From the NCBI GenBank assembly GCA_963971425.1, contig OZ020514.1, positions 44,359,527-44,423,526 on the forward strand: a DNA stretch of 64,000 bases, given 5' to 3'. Both the position numbers and the translations under genes were made by a program. The notes beneath the pieces were generated by a model. That model had not been told where the DNA came from, did not search any database, and saw nothing but the letters and a program-made list of their open reading frames with translations. The stretch is from Bryoerythrophyllum caledonicum (Eukaryota; Streptophyta; Bryopsida; Pottiales; Pottiaceae). Of this stretch, positions 33,816 to 45,687 are shown one piece after another (the stretch's first letter is position 1; every line of letters starts with the position of its first letter).

Positions 33816-34735
33816 GCGGCCGAGAACATGTCAAAGTGTGCCTGCCATCGCGTCAAATGCACGCCTTGCAAGAGGAATAACACGCTGAGCACGCGTGAGC
33901 TGTTGGACAGCATTATCCGCCTCAAACTGAGCCGTAGTCCGATCTGCATGTCGCTCCCGATCAAGACGATTTCTTCGCAATCGCGGGCTCTCGCTGACCT
34001 CTTCTGTTTCACTATGTCAATCAAGTTATTAGGAGAAAGGCAGTCAAATAAAAGCGAAGTGACTCCACCATACCTTGTACTGCTGCTGCGTCTTCCTCGG
34101 TTTGAGCAGACCTTTCAGCTCCAACTGTCTCGTGATCGATTGGTGGATGCTCATTCCGTTGCTCAAGCTTACGGGTTGTACTGCACTCTGTCACCCGCTG
34201 CCACTGACGATCACGGTTTCCTTCTTGGTCATCATTGCCAAATGCTTTTTGTCGTTGAGCACCCCTGAGCCGTTGGGCAGCACGTTGAGCCGCTGTCCGA
34301 TCCGCACTTCGTTCACGATCAAGTCGATTTTTTCGTGATCGAGAACTCTTGTTGACCGCTTCTGTTTCACATTGCCAATTAAGCTATTAGAAGAAAGGCA
34401 GTCAAATAAAAGCAAAGTGACTCCACCATATCTTGTACTACTGTTACATCTTCCTCTGTTTGAGCAGGCCTTTCAGCCTCAAGTGTATCTTGATCGATTG
34501 GTAGATGCTCGTTCCTTTGCTCAAGAGTACGGGTCGTATTGCACTCTGCCATACGCTGCCGCTCACAGTCACGGTTTCCTTCTTGGTCATCATTGCCAAA
34601 TGCTTGTTGCCGTTGAGCACGCCTTAGCCGTTGGGCAGCATTATCTACGTCTCGCTGAGCCGCAGTCCGATCCGCACGTCGCTCGCGATTAAGACGATTT
34701 CTTCACGATCGCGGGCTCTTATTGACTACATACAT
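33816..34735 (-). repeat. Triplicated arginine/glutamine-rich N-terminal unit of the Helitron gene
   Basis: Three successive units (about 34735-34440, 34370-34070 and 34010-33815) encode related peptides: NRLNRERRADRTAAQRD, NRLDRERSADRTAAQRA and NRLDRERHADRTTAQFE, each followed by an AQR-rich helix. The first two are separated from the next by the same roughly 75-bp non-coding piece (ATGGTGGAGTCACTTTGC or a close variant), which looks like a duplicated intron. So an exon-intron block duplicated in tandem, with a period near 350 bp. Confidence 0.65.
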
Positions 34736-34935
34736 CTGAATATGACCCAACAAAAAATATATAATCATGATACATATTTAAATTTTCACACATCATATGT
34801 ATTTATATGATTCTACTAAGCTATAAAAAGTAAAAGGCAAAAGTAGAAGTAAAAAGTAAAATGTCCTTGAATTTAAGTCGTTTAGCGCTCTGCGCAAGGT
34901 AACATTTCCTCCATTCAAATAAGTTTCCATCTTTC
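34736..34935. other. AT-rich stretch upstream of the Helitron gene
   Basis: AT-rich, with TCATATGTATTTATATGATT; no gene. It holds one alternative Helitron 5' end (minus strand TCATATAAATAC from 34808), with weak support. Confidence 0.3.
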
Positions 34936-35294
34936 GAGAAGAAAAAAAGTGCAGCTAGAAAATTAGGTGCAGATTCAAAGAAACAAAACCTGCATATGTT
35001 GCTCTTCTTTGCTAGATTCCGCATTGCAACACATCCCAAGAGAATTTGATGGGTTTTAGAGGAATGCAAATTTTTTTAGGGTTTGGGGTGGTGGGTTTGT
35101 AGTACACGAATTTGGAGAAGAAAAAAGGGTGCAGCGAGAGAATCAAGTGCAGATTCAAAGAAACAAAATCAACATATGTTCTCTTATTTGCCAGATTCCG
35201 GTTTGCACCACATTCCGAGAGAGTTTGATGGATTTTAGAGGAATGCAGATTATTTTAGGGTTTGGGGTGGTGGGTTTGTAGTACACGAATTTGG
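34936..35294 (+). repeat. Tandem duplication of a 179-bp unit
   Basis: Copy one is 34936-35114 and copy two is 35115-35294. Each starts GAGAAGAAAAAA, contains GTGCAGATTCAAAGAAACAAAA and ends GTAGTACACGAATTTGG. About 85 percent identical by eye. It lies immediately upstream of the GC-rich frame at 35291, so it could be a duplicated leader or promoter. Confidence 0.85.
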
Positions 35295-35521
35295 GTTTAG
35301 GTGGAGTGGATGTTTTTCAGAAGTCCTCTGTTTTGGAGGAGTTGTCTCACTTGTCTCCAGCGAGGCCCTCGCTCTTCTCCGACGACGCTTTCCAGACGCT
35401 GTTGCTGATGGCGCAGCGTCTCCGACGACACCGTTGCTCCTGCCGCGATCCAGGCACCGCCGGCGAGTGCCTCACCTTATTGTCCGTTCCCACCGCCGAG
35501 GTCAGCTTCATGTGCACCTCG
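35291..35521 (+). pseudogene. GC-rich reading frame, left part, split by the CACTA element
   Basis: The frame MGLGGVDVFQKSSVLEELSH through LLLMAQRLRRHRCSCRDPG, ending EVSFMCTS, runs into the CACTA insertion at 35522. The same frame resumes after the element at 45688 (RNASTSASISATCQIRERRF, then an Ala/Pro-rich run). The TCG at the junction is the 3-bp target duplication. It was one open frame of about 125 codons before insertion. I recognise no domain. It may be a host gene fragment, possibly captured by the Helitron if that element extends to 46398. Confidence 0.4.
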
Positions 35522-36300
35522 CACTACAAGAAAACCAGCCCAATGTGACTAGGTTTTATGACTACAGTTGGGCATAAACCAAAATGTGACTAGCACTCTT
35601 TCTAGTCATTTTGACTTAGTCGCTTCGGACAATCTGACTGGGGATCATATCGGACACTTCTGGTTCCCAATACTGCGTTCCCACAGTGTTTTGGGACCTC
35701 AAAATGGGACCTGCAGTGGGACTTGGGTCCATATGACTCTATATAGTCATATATGTATAACTACACGTAGTCATCCATATGTAAATAGTGACTGAATGAA
35801 TGACTATTTCTAGTGAGGTATAAGTCAACATAATACTGGTTTTATCACTACGCATAGTAGTGAGATGGTGACTAAATTGAGTCATTCATTGAGTTGGGAG
35901 TGACTGTATTGCATCATGCTCACGTGAGCTAATACGACGTTGTAAAGTCAAATATGCTTCACTACACATAGTCACTCATATAATCTGATGACTGCATGGA
36001 GTCATAGTATACTAGTTTCATTCACTACTGGGAGAGAAATTTCAATATTAAATCGGAAGCATCTGACTAGAACTTGACTGTCCGTAGTCTAATGCAAAGA
36101 TATGCCATGGAGTCGAATCTGCCATTCTTACTGTATGTAGTCATAGATTTCAGTTTCAGATTAGGGTGATAATGAGATCTGCTGACTATTACAAGTCAAA
36201 CGTGCGGTTGTGAGCACTGCGTCAGGTCATGCAAGTGATTTTCACACATTTCATTGAAACAGAAAATTTGTGTTCAAACAAGATGCACTCCAACTAGAAG
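35522..36300. repeat. Left CACTA terminus and subterminal repeats
   Basis: The 29-bp terminal repeat is followed by TGACTAC, GTGACTAG, AGTCAT and GTAGTCA words at 20-60 bp spacing in both orientations, for example ATGACTATTTCTAGTGA and CACTACACATAGTCACTCA. Such sites bind TNPA in the family. Confidence 0.85.
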
Positions 36301-36309
36301 GGGATCAGC

Positions 36310-39300
36310 CTAAACTACTTGGGAGAAGGAAAAATCAATGTCCATGAACTTCGTGGGCCACAGTACAAAGTGCCCTACTGCTTGTCTTGCCAAGGTCACA
36401 GGAGGATCATCTAAATCTACGGGAGCAAATAAACTGTAGTCGTCATGTAGGCTTTTTAGCACTTCTACAGACACTGTACCTGCAATTATGGTTTTCCCGT
36501 GTAGAGAAGCCCCAGCTACATTCTGCACTTTCCCGAATGCCACAACTTTATCCTCCTCTCCTTCTTCAAGTCCCTTGAGTCTCACAGGGTCACCCTTCTT
36601 GAACTCCAGGTCCTCCCCTTCTTGTACAGCCTATATTAAAAAAAAATACACACAATACAAGGATTAGTTGGGACTGAATTGTTGCCTTGATATAAAGATG
36701 TACTTCTCCAAGGCTCATGGCACTTATTTAAATTCAATGAGTGTGAGAAGTCACATATTCTAACGTCATTACTAATCTCAGTCACATATTCCAACTTCAT
36801 GACTGTCTCTAGTCAAGCATGGTCACTCGTTCCATATGAATGACTAAAAACAGTCACAAACTTGGCATACTGAATTTGTACAGAACTAAGACACAACATT
36901 CCAAGATGTAGCTCATGGCACTTACAGCTGAGCTCATTGGTGCGTTCACGTTTTTCTTCGGTCTCACAGGGTCACCCTTCTTCAACTCGGGGTCAGAGGT
37001 TTCTTCTACAACCTATAAAAGTAAAAAAATATACAAAACAAGGATCAGCTGGGACTGAATTGGTGCTTTCAGAAATAAAAATGTGAAAATACAAGGTTAA
37101 CTACACATACATGTTCAATCCCTTGTGCGTTCATGTTTCTCTTCCTCTTCCCTTTCACGTTCTGCTAATTCTCAATGTTGCCTTCCTTGTTCTTTTCAGC
37201 TTTCTCTTTGCTCCCCCGGACTGCCCTTTGCTTCTTTGTGTCATCATGGTCTTTCTTCAGCTTCTCAACCTGTGTCAAACGCATTTTCTTCTGGGTGCGA
37301 GTGTCCTCCTTTGCAGGCTTAGAAGCCCTCAAATTTGGAGTTGAGTACACAACTGCGGCACGTCCTCCTGCCTCTGCCACGGTCACTGCACCACAATCTG
37401 GAGTGCCTCCTGCAAGGTTGTTCAAAGTTCCCGTTGTCTGTAAGTCCTTCACATCACCTACTGCAGGAATCTCCACTGCCTTATCCGGATCTGCAGGCTG
37501 CAATTCGCACTCCTCTGCTTCCTGCAATCCCTATTAAGTACAGAGGCAACACGTCAATAGGGATCCTCTCAGTCATTGCTTTCAATCATGAGCAATATTC
37601 GTGATTCCGTTTAACAATGCCACACCTTCTTTACCATTCTAGTCACTTATTCAAATTCTATGACTATGAATAGTAATATATTCAAAACTGGTGACTGTGA
37701 GAAGTCACATATTCTAACTTCATTATTAATATTGATCACGTATTCCAGATTCATGACTGCATCTAGTAAAGCCTAGTCACTCGTTCCATATCAATGACTA
37801 CAAACAGTCACGAAATCCTAGGCACATTGAATGTTGCAAGAACCAAGGCACAACACACATCAAAATGCTATTCGTACTTGTAGTGCCAAGATACTTTCTT
37901 GAACGTCATCTGCTTTTTGTGAAGTGTCGAAGCCAGTGGACTCTGAGTTGGAGCTGCGCTTTTCACTTGCTGCCTTCGTGGGGGTGACAACGGGAATCTG
38001 CAGGTGCTGCATGATGCGTTCAATGTTCTTCTCAATGGATCTCCGCCAATCACTATCGTGCTCTGGCTGTGCATCAGACACTCGGCTACTTGGGGAGGTT
38101 TCCTTTCCCGGAATGAGTCTTCGAGGGGCATATTTGACCTGTGCAAGCTCCCTTTCAATTTCACCCCTAGTTGCGCTTCTCTCCAGCTCAATGGCCTGCA
38201 CAAGAGATGTTACATTCCCTAGTTAGTGTTGCATGATTAGTGCCAATTGTAGAGGCTTCTCTCACGATTGCAGGAATCTGCTACGTTGTCGGGTTATCAC
38301 CAAAACTTCACAGGCTTCTACAAGGCAACGAGCAAGACGTGGAGGAAGGACTGGACTTGGAAAATGTGACCAACTTCAACACAGTCTCGCGGGCTAAGGA
38401 ATGAGCTGCTGCCGTCAACTGTCCTCAAAAAATGATGGGTTAACCTGGTCGGACATCTCTATGACTAAACAGAGTCACAAATTTGAACGAGATGACTGAG
38501 AACAAGCACAAACTCGGTTTCGATGACTGCACAGTCACGAATTTGAACGAGGTGACTAAAAACAAGCACAAGCTCGGTTTTGATGACTGCACCTAGTCCC
38601 TTCAAGGCCTGATTTGCGCTATGGCACAGTTATACAGCCTTTGAGATCAAGAGTTGTAATGGACTTCTGACAAAACTAAATCTGAATAGATGCAAGTTTC
38701 TCCAAGTACGAGTGATCATCTGACTTTGCTGGCAGTCTACAAAGCTTGGAATGATTGTCATGAAAGACATAAAAACATAGAGTGAAAACTAACCAAATTA
38801 GCTCGAACATATTCTTCGTTGCGCCTGGCTGAAGACGGCTTCCTCACTTGGGCTCGGCTGTATCGCAGCTTCTCTGCTTCATGCTGTTTTGTCTCCTCCA
38901 AGATGAGTTTTGACAACTTTACCCAATGGTCATGCCGAATGTGCTTTGGCTTGTCCTTCCCTTCTTGCATTCTTTTCTTCAACTGATATCTCTTCACCTT
39001 CAACTAGCCCTTCAAAATGTTGTGGAAAGCCTCCTCTATCACCTTGCCAAGGCCCCCATGGTACTCAAAAGTGTTGTCCATTCGTTCCTTGACTGCGAGC
39101 AGCATAGAAGTGTTGAGATTCTTGTAGTTGTCTTCGCTAAAATCTATATCCTGCGCATGACCTCAAAGACAAGTTAGCCACATCGGTCGATTCTGTCCTT
39201 GCGGATGTCCTCTCAGGTCCACCTCCACAAGGTGTTTTCTAGGCCCTCCTGCATGCAAAACTGTGACCTCCTGAGCTTGTTGTTGCTTCTAAGCAACCCA

Positions 39301-42300
39301 TCGTCTGGACTTCTTGTCTCTGGAATATGAAGGTTGACCAAAGCTCTCAGTCATCTCTGATGGAGAATATGTGGAGGAGTTCACCCCGGGCTCCTGCAAC
39401 TCTATCGCTCCCCTCCATTGCAATAGTTGCAGGTGCCTTTCTGCAATTTCGAGGTCCAAGCTGGTAATGGACCCATGGCGAGGAACGGCTGTAGGCAGGC
39501 GACGCGAAGGAGGTGTGCTGCCTCCCTGGTCAGGATGAATCTCAGCTGCAACATCATTGCAGTAGTCGAAGGCCTCCCCTGATAGTGAATCCTCTGACAT
39601 CTTGAGACGTTTTCTTTGTTGAGGTTGGGCTGCTTGCTGCGGACGTAGGCTTGTTGACCTGGGTTTGGGAATTCCAGAACCCGTTGGACCTCGCTTACGC
39701 ACCTCCCACACAGATGGCTCGATTGTCGGTGCTCTGCCCTGCACAATGCGTTCAGGGGTAATCACGATCAATGTTAAGGTTAGTCATTATCGCAGTGCAT
39801 GCGACTAGGTTGCTAACTACAAATCCTAAACATATACGGAGTTTGATAGTCATCTATTCAGTTCATGTGACTGAACGCAATCAACAAATTCATTGTCAAA
39901 CTGGTTCCAAGCACTCAATGAGCCTACAAAATCAACTACTCGATTATCACAAATGGTTTGCATGAAAATCTATTAATTAGCACCACAAGTGAAATGGAAA
40001 ATCATTCGACACAAAAGTTCAACATAAAACTTCAACACATATCACTGGCAGACTTGAGCAATCAATCACTCCAATGCAAATGAAGCAAACTGAGGCAATC
40101 AATGAAACCTACAGAAAAGGAGTCATGTAACAAGCCACCAAGCAAAAACCAACAAATCAGTCATACATCTTGAGCATGATACGGGTTTGGTAGTCAGAAT
40201 TCTCATTCATGTGACTATGAGCAGTCATAGACCTTGGAAACATGACTACAGTTTCAAGGCAAGCAAATACAAAATCCATACCAGACAATCAAACACCTAC
40301 CATGGCTACAGTTTCAAGGAAGCAAACATGACTGCATTTTCAAGCAAGCAAACACAAAATCTTAGGCACAGATTCAGAATATAGCAAACAGAATGAAGCA
40401 AACATGTTGCTGAAGTAGAGCTAAGTTTCAACCATGACTACAGTTCTAGAAAACAAGAATCACGAACAAGGCTACGTACCAGAAAAATGAATCACGAACA
40501 GTAAGAACAACAAGGAGTCATGTAGCAAGAACTGGAAGCAGAAACCAGCATCTATCTTACATCTTGAGCACAATACGATTTCAGTAGTCAGAATTGTTGT
40601 TCGTGTGACTACGAGTAGTCATAGACCTCCGGAACATGACTACAGTTTCTGGGCAACCATGACGATGTGGCAATCACCCCAATGCGATTTCAAGCATAAT
40701 GAAGCAAACATGCTACTTAAGATGTCTCGAAGTTCCAACAATGTCTACAGTTCCAAAAAAATTAATCACGAACAGGGCTACGTACCACAAAAATGAATCA
40801 CAAACAATATGGATGAAATGGAGTTATGTAACAAGCCAAGAAGCAGAAAACAACATCAGTCAAAAAAATTGAGCTTCATACTAGATTTGTGGTCAGAATT
40901 CTCATTCATGTGACTAAGAGAAGTCACAGACCTTGGAAACATGACTGCAGTTTCAAGGCAAGCAAACACAAAATCCATGCCATAAATTCAAATACCTACT
41001 ATGAATTCAATTTCTTTGTTGCATCGTTACTGCAGTTTCAAGCAAGGAAACAGAAGATGAGCTACAGTTTCAAGCAAATGTTGCAACAGTTTCAAGCTAG
41101 AGAATATGAGCCACGTATCCTCTACATTAGCACTGTCTTGTGATGTTAAACTTACTCATACTACCCCCAAATGCATCGATCACGTGATATTTATCGATCT
41201 CATGCTATTTGAGATTAAGCATTCTCTATCATAAAACACACACCAGTTCGTGATCTTCACCATTTGCGAGATGTTGAAGATTGAAAACTGCCATTTTGTA
41301 ACATGCAAAACTAGAGAACTAACAAAAAATAGCATCTCCTCAAAAGAAGAATGTAATCTCCAACACATTAGTAATGTACAGTAAAACAAGGCGCGGGGGT
41401 GGCAGCTCTGTACATGAGAGAATGTGCATGCTAGCAGCAGGTAGCACCAGGTTCTGGGTAAACATGATGAGCGAGAAGCAGTCCTGGAACGAGGCAAGAA
41501 GCAAAGGAAACCTGCAGGGTATAGATTTGTTGGGCTCCATACTAGTTTTGTAGTCACAAATCTCGTTCATGCAACTATGAGTAGTCACAGAGCTTTGAAA
41601 GATGACAGGAGTTGCAAGGCAAGCAAACACCAATTCAAGGTACTTTGATGGAAGCATAAATCCCAACGCATCCAAGTAGTTTGATGTTTGCAAGCGAAAA
41701 CTGTGCACCCATCAGCATGTTAAAAAATCCCAATACTCAGTTTGTATACTCACCTGAGATTTTTGCTTGCCTCGATGGGGCTTTTGCACTCCTATTGGCA
41801 AGACCTCATCATCGCCATTGCCACGCTTGTCATCATTCTCGATGTCAGTGCTCTCCGTTTTCTCCTCTTCGCTGTGCCACTCGTCGGAGCTGCTCTTCAC
41901 GCTCCTCACGGTTTCCTTTGATTCCTTGCAGAGCGCGTCTTTCTGCTTCTTCCCCCGCTTGCGTGACCTTCCAGCTTTTGGTGGCGGTTGTTTAAGTCGC
42001 GAACTCCGACGCACCAGTTCCCCACCGTCGCTGCAGTTCAAGCAATCAAGAAGTGAGAACAAATTGCGGAGGTTAGGAGGACCGCGATTGCGAAGCACCT
42101 GGAATGGCTGCAAGTCGGATGGCTGTAGGGTTTTGTACGCGATTGCGAGGGGGGAGGTACGCTAACCAATCGTCAACGGCCAGTGCATTCAATGGACAGA
42201 GTTAGGGTTTAGGGTTCCGTACCCGGGGCAATTTTCGAGGCTACTGGCGCCGGCGCTGCGAGTGCTCTTCGTTGCGGTCTTCCCCTCTCCTCCCCCCGCT

Positions 42301-42545
42301 TCGGTGGTTGTCGACTCTCTCAAAGATGCTGCCAGCAGCGGGACTCCGAGCTCGTGTAGCTTGAGGGAGTTCTTGCGCAAGTTCTCCTGCCGTGGCCTCT
42401 CGTACTCAGGCACTTTGGCCTCCTCGTCTCTCGTAATCCCTTCCTCCCGTTCGGGGCCTTCAGATGCGTGGGAAACCTGCTCGCCGGAGGAGGTGTCGCC
42501 GTCAGTCGCCGAAGGCGCTTCAGCGGCGTTCGTAGGCGTTGCCAT
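36310..42545 (-). CDS. Ptta/En/Spm-type (TNPA-like) CACTA protein with DUF8039-like end
   Basis: Multi-exon. Exon 1 runs from ATG 42545 to about 42223 and includes PEYERPRQENLRKNSLKLHE, typical of plant CACTA proteins. Exon 2 (42030-41754, acceptor CTGCAG, donor CAG/GTGAGT) has RRSSRLKQPPP. Exon 3 is 39738 to about 39290. Exon 4 (about 39090-38760) has the Ptta core HDHWVKLSKLILEETKQHE and RKPSSARRNEEYV. Exon 5 is 38195-37878, basic and helical. Exon 6 starts at 37530. Exon 7 (37012-36926) and exon 8 (36630-36310) both begin with a related ELKKGDPVR / EFKKGDPVR stretch. Exon 8 ends with VGHFVLWPTKFMDI, as in DUF8039 proteins. One in-frame TAG lies in exon 4 by my reading. The product would bind the subterminal repeats. 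Confidence 0.7.
39780..41640. repeat. Four diverged copies of a subterminal-like unit within a CACTA intron
   Basis: Units near 40168, 40561, 40870 and 41527 share GTAGTCAGAATTCTCATTCA, GTGACTATGAGCAGTCATAG, CCTTGGAAACATGACTACAG and TTTCAAGGCAAGCAAACAC, with substitutions. They sit in the long intron between exons 2 and 3 and contain the same TGACT/AGTCA sites as the element ends. Confidence 0.7.
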
Positions 42546-42659
42546 CGCTCGAGGCAGCAGCAGCAGTGATGCGTGGGAGCTGTGCATTCGCCCTTGCAAT
42601 TGCCATTTTGAAAAATTGAGGTACGATTCCGCCGCCACCGTCAATTCGAAAACCTAACC

Positions 42660-44590
42660 CCTAAAGTCGAAATCGACCAGAAGGTTGTAGAGTTTTCCCA
42701 TACCTTTAAAATGACACCATTCATGCTTCAAAATTCCTCATACTTTAGGAGATATTCACGGTCAAAGTTTGAAAACACTATTAGGGCATGCTGAAATCTG
42801 CCCAAAACTGCGGTATATGCTCATTTATTCTCAAAATCTGCCCAAAATCAATTAGATCGCAGTAACTTCAAAAATTCACCAAAAATTGAGATTTTTTTCT
42901 TTTTCGAATTTTGTTTTTTGTACATGTAAAAGAGATAGTAAAGCATGATCTCACCGTTTGGATTTTCAATCCGATAATTTTGCATGCCTTTTTAATTGTT
43001 GAAAATGGGCATTTGTATTTGTATTTCAGCATACCTCCATGTGAAAAATTGAGCATTTCTTTAGGTTTTATAGGTCCTATGAGGGTAAAAATTATATGGA
43101 CATATTCCTTACTGACATAGGAACAAGAATTTGAAGAGCCTCATGTCAAATTTCCTTTCAAAATTGGTTTTTTTGGCCCCCAAAACATTAGTTTTCCATT
43201 CTACAACAAGGAAAAAATCTTTTTTTTTAACTTTGAACATTACGATCTCACAAATGGAGAGGAATTTGAATCTAAGATTCAAAATGCATGTACATGTACA
43301 AGTTAGGTACTAGATCTTACGGTTACATACTCAAAAATTTGTCAAAAGTTAAAAATTTTCACCTTGCATTGAAAGTGGGCAGTTTTGAGGGTTTTTGGCA
43401 GTTTTGAGGGCTTTCGACTTTAGGATTTTTGGGTTAACAATCTTATTTGAGACATGTCGCCAAATTTGAGATTGTTATTCAAGATTGTCATTCCTACACT
43501 GTGCAGGTCTAAGTGCGTTTTTGACAATGCCCATGGATGTGTTGAAGCCCCGACTTCAAATTCAAGGCTCTAACAGAAGGTTTGTGCTACGTGATGACTT
43601 TTCAGAATTCATATTCGTACCTGCTCTGAGTCACTGACAGCTTCACTGACAGCTTCAAGCTTTGAGTCTTCGTTCTATACATCAGTGGATGCAATAGAGT
43701 ATCAGATCCTTTCCAGTTTAGGTTGTGCTTGATTACTATTATTGTTTACTCCTTGCTGACGAACGCAATCGTTTTATTCAGATACAAGTGTTGGTTTAAT
43801 GCGTGGCAACAAACTACGTCCTCTTAGAAATTCAGTAGGACTCTGTGCATTGTAACACTCAATCCAATGCTTTCTGCTGACCAATGTTAGTCATGATTCT
43901 GGTTCTTGTGACTGAAAGGAGTCAGAATCCTTGAACACATAACAAGTTCAATAGTTAGCTCTTTGGTGCATGTGACTGGAGGCAGTCACAGAGCATATCA
44001 ATCTGGATGGTTGCAACAGTGTGATTTTATTTTTATTAAGGCCGGTAGTGTGATGCCATTCATGTAGTGTTCAGATTGCACTATCAGACATAATTGGAAG
44101 TGCATTAGCAAACATTGCAAATGAAGTATGAAAAAAAAATGTGCATTACAGAGAAATCTATGCATTATAAAGTAGGTGTTACTATATTTAAATGCTGACA
44201 CTTACACAATTTTGCAAGTTAGTGTGGCGGATGAGGAAGTTCCTAACTAATTGGTATGTTTGACACGTAGGTGCGAGCCAGTGCAGCGAGTTCGAATCCT
44301 GTGAGAGAAGTGATTGACACCACTTTGCCCTTCTGCTGGGGTAGCGAATTGAAGTTCGAGTAAGCCACATTTTGCTGTCAAGTACAGTAACGTGTTGAAT
44401 AGTAAGGGTGAGTGGCATCCGTATTCTACTTTCAGCTAGTAGGAAATTGAAAAATATGGTAGAGTCGTTTCCAAGATTTCCATGTTCTGTGCTACGGTAC
44501 ACTCTCTAGTAACAGCTGATGCAAACACCATGTCATGCGTATAGAAAAAAGGGAATGTGTGCCTTGGAATTTTGAATGCACAAGGAGGGA
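42660..44590. other. CACTA 5' region without further genes
   Basis: Upstream of exon 1 on the minus strand. 42660-43440 is AT-rich with poly-T runs. 43880-44000 again has TGACTG/AGTCAC sites. No second transposase gene was found on either strand. Confidence 0.5.
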
Positions 44591-44598
44591 GTGCAAAC

Positions 44599-44651
44599 TC
44601 TATGAGCAAATAAACTGTAGTCGTCATCTAGGCTTTTTAGCACTTCTACAA
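44599..44651 (+). repeat. Second copy of a 50-bp piece of the CACTA last exon
   Basis: GAGCAAATAAACTGTAGTCG through GGCTTTTTAGCACTTCTAC is nearly identical to 36422-36472 inside exon 8, in the same orientation. It probably arose by template switching or gap repair within the element. Confidence 0.8.
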
Positions 44652-45170
44652 AAAAATATGGGAATGTGATCAACTATAGCCCAATGTGTCAGCATGGGAA
44701 ATCTAAAGCAAAGTGAAGGCGTTTTCGTGCATCAAGAAAGTAAGTGGAAAGGTAGAGCAAGTGCTAATCATGAGTTTTAGACTCTTTTGCAAGTAGTCAT
44801 TAATCGTTTGAAGTTGTATTCATAGGTTTTGCTAACATGCAATTCATTACTAATATACGTAAAAGAAACTGTCTAGATGACTATCAGATTTTGTATTCAT
44901 TACTAATTGTAGTAAAGAAAATCATCCACATGACTACATTATTTTGCAGTCACTTTGACGTCTCAAAAAAATATGGGAATGTGATCAATAACGGCTTTTT
45001 TGTGAGCATGGGAAATCTGTATGAAAGTTAAGCCTACAAGGCAATTTCGTGCATCTGGAAAGCAAGTGGGAAGATAGAGCAAGTAGGAAGATAGAGCAAG
45101 TGGAATCATGATTTTTGGAATCTCTTGCAAGTTAGTTACTAATTTTTGAAGGTGTATTTAAAAGTGTTTC
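44645..45170. repeat. Tandem duplication of a roughly 320-bp unit
   Basis: AAAAATATGGGAATGTGATC at about 44645 and again at about 44967, followed in both by AGCATGGGAAATCT, TTCGTGCATC and AGATAGAGCAAGT-like words. About 75 percent alike by eye. Confidence 0.7.
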
Positions 45171-45329
45171 TAGAATGGTGCCCTAAAATGACATCCTAGA
45201 ATGTTGGCGCGCAAACATAGTAGTGTTGAACAGGGAAGTTATTATGTAAGTGGAGATTATGGACCTACTCCAATTTCACAGCACTCACCTATTGAGCCAA
45301 CGAGTAGAGGACTTCAAAATCATTTGATT

Positions 45330-45687
45330 GACATATATGACTACCACTAGTCATGTTATTTACTACATGACTGCGTGTAGTCACCCAAACCAACTCTCTT
45401 ACTACAATAAGTCATACATAAACCAATTATCCTTACCATATGACTACATAACTATGACTACACATAGTAAGCACTCAGAGCATGACTCTGGGAACCGGGC
45501 AGGAGAACATATGTCCCGTTCCCGTAGCCGTTCCCACCCAGGTCCTCAAAAATATGACTACATATATGACTAGTGCATGACTGGACCCTCTTAGGACTGA
45601 TTTTAGACTAAACCAATGACTGAGGTGACTACGCAGTCATATGTGCTTAGTCACATCCAGTCACATTGGGCTGGTTTTCTTGTAGTG
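45330..45687. repeat. Right CACTA terminus and subterminal repeats
   Basis: ATGACTACCACTAGTCATG, TACATGACTGCGTAGTCA-like and ATGTGCTTAGTCACATCCAG words lead to the terminal TTTTCTTGTAGTG, the inverse of the left end. Confidence 0.85.

Larger units (their letters stand above)
35522..45687 (-). mobile_element. CACTA (En/Spm) element, 10166 bp, complete ends
   Basis: Perfect 29-bp terminal inverted repeats start CACTACAAGAAAACCAGCCC (35522-35550 and, inverted, 45659-45687). The target duplication TCG is at 35519-35521 and 45688-45690. Subterminal TGACT/AGTCA-type repeats are dense within 750 bp of the left end and 350 bp of the right end, and recur throughout. The internal gene on the minus strand is of the Ptta/En/Spm (TNPA-like) type with a DUF8039-like C terminus. 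I see no TNP2 (TNPD-type) transposase, so the element is probably non-autonomous and depends on a relative. It inserted into the GC-rich frame. Intact ends and duplication suggest recent insertion. Confidence 0.92.

Noticed and set aside
34740-34810. Helitron 5' end at 34808 (TCATATAAATAC on the minus strand)
   Set aside because: Possible but weaker than TCTATATCTATA at 46398; kept only as an alternative.
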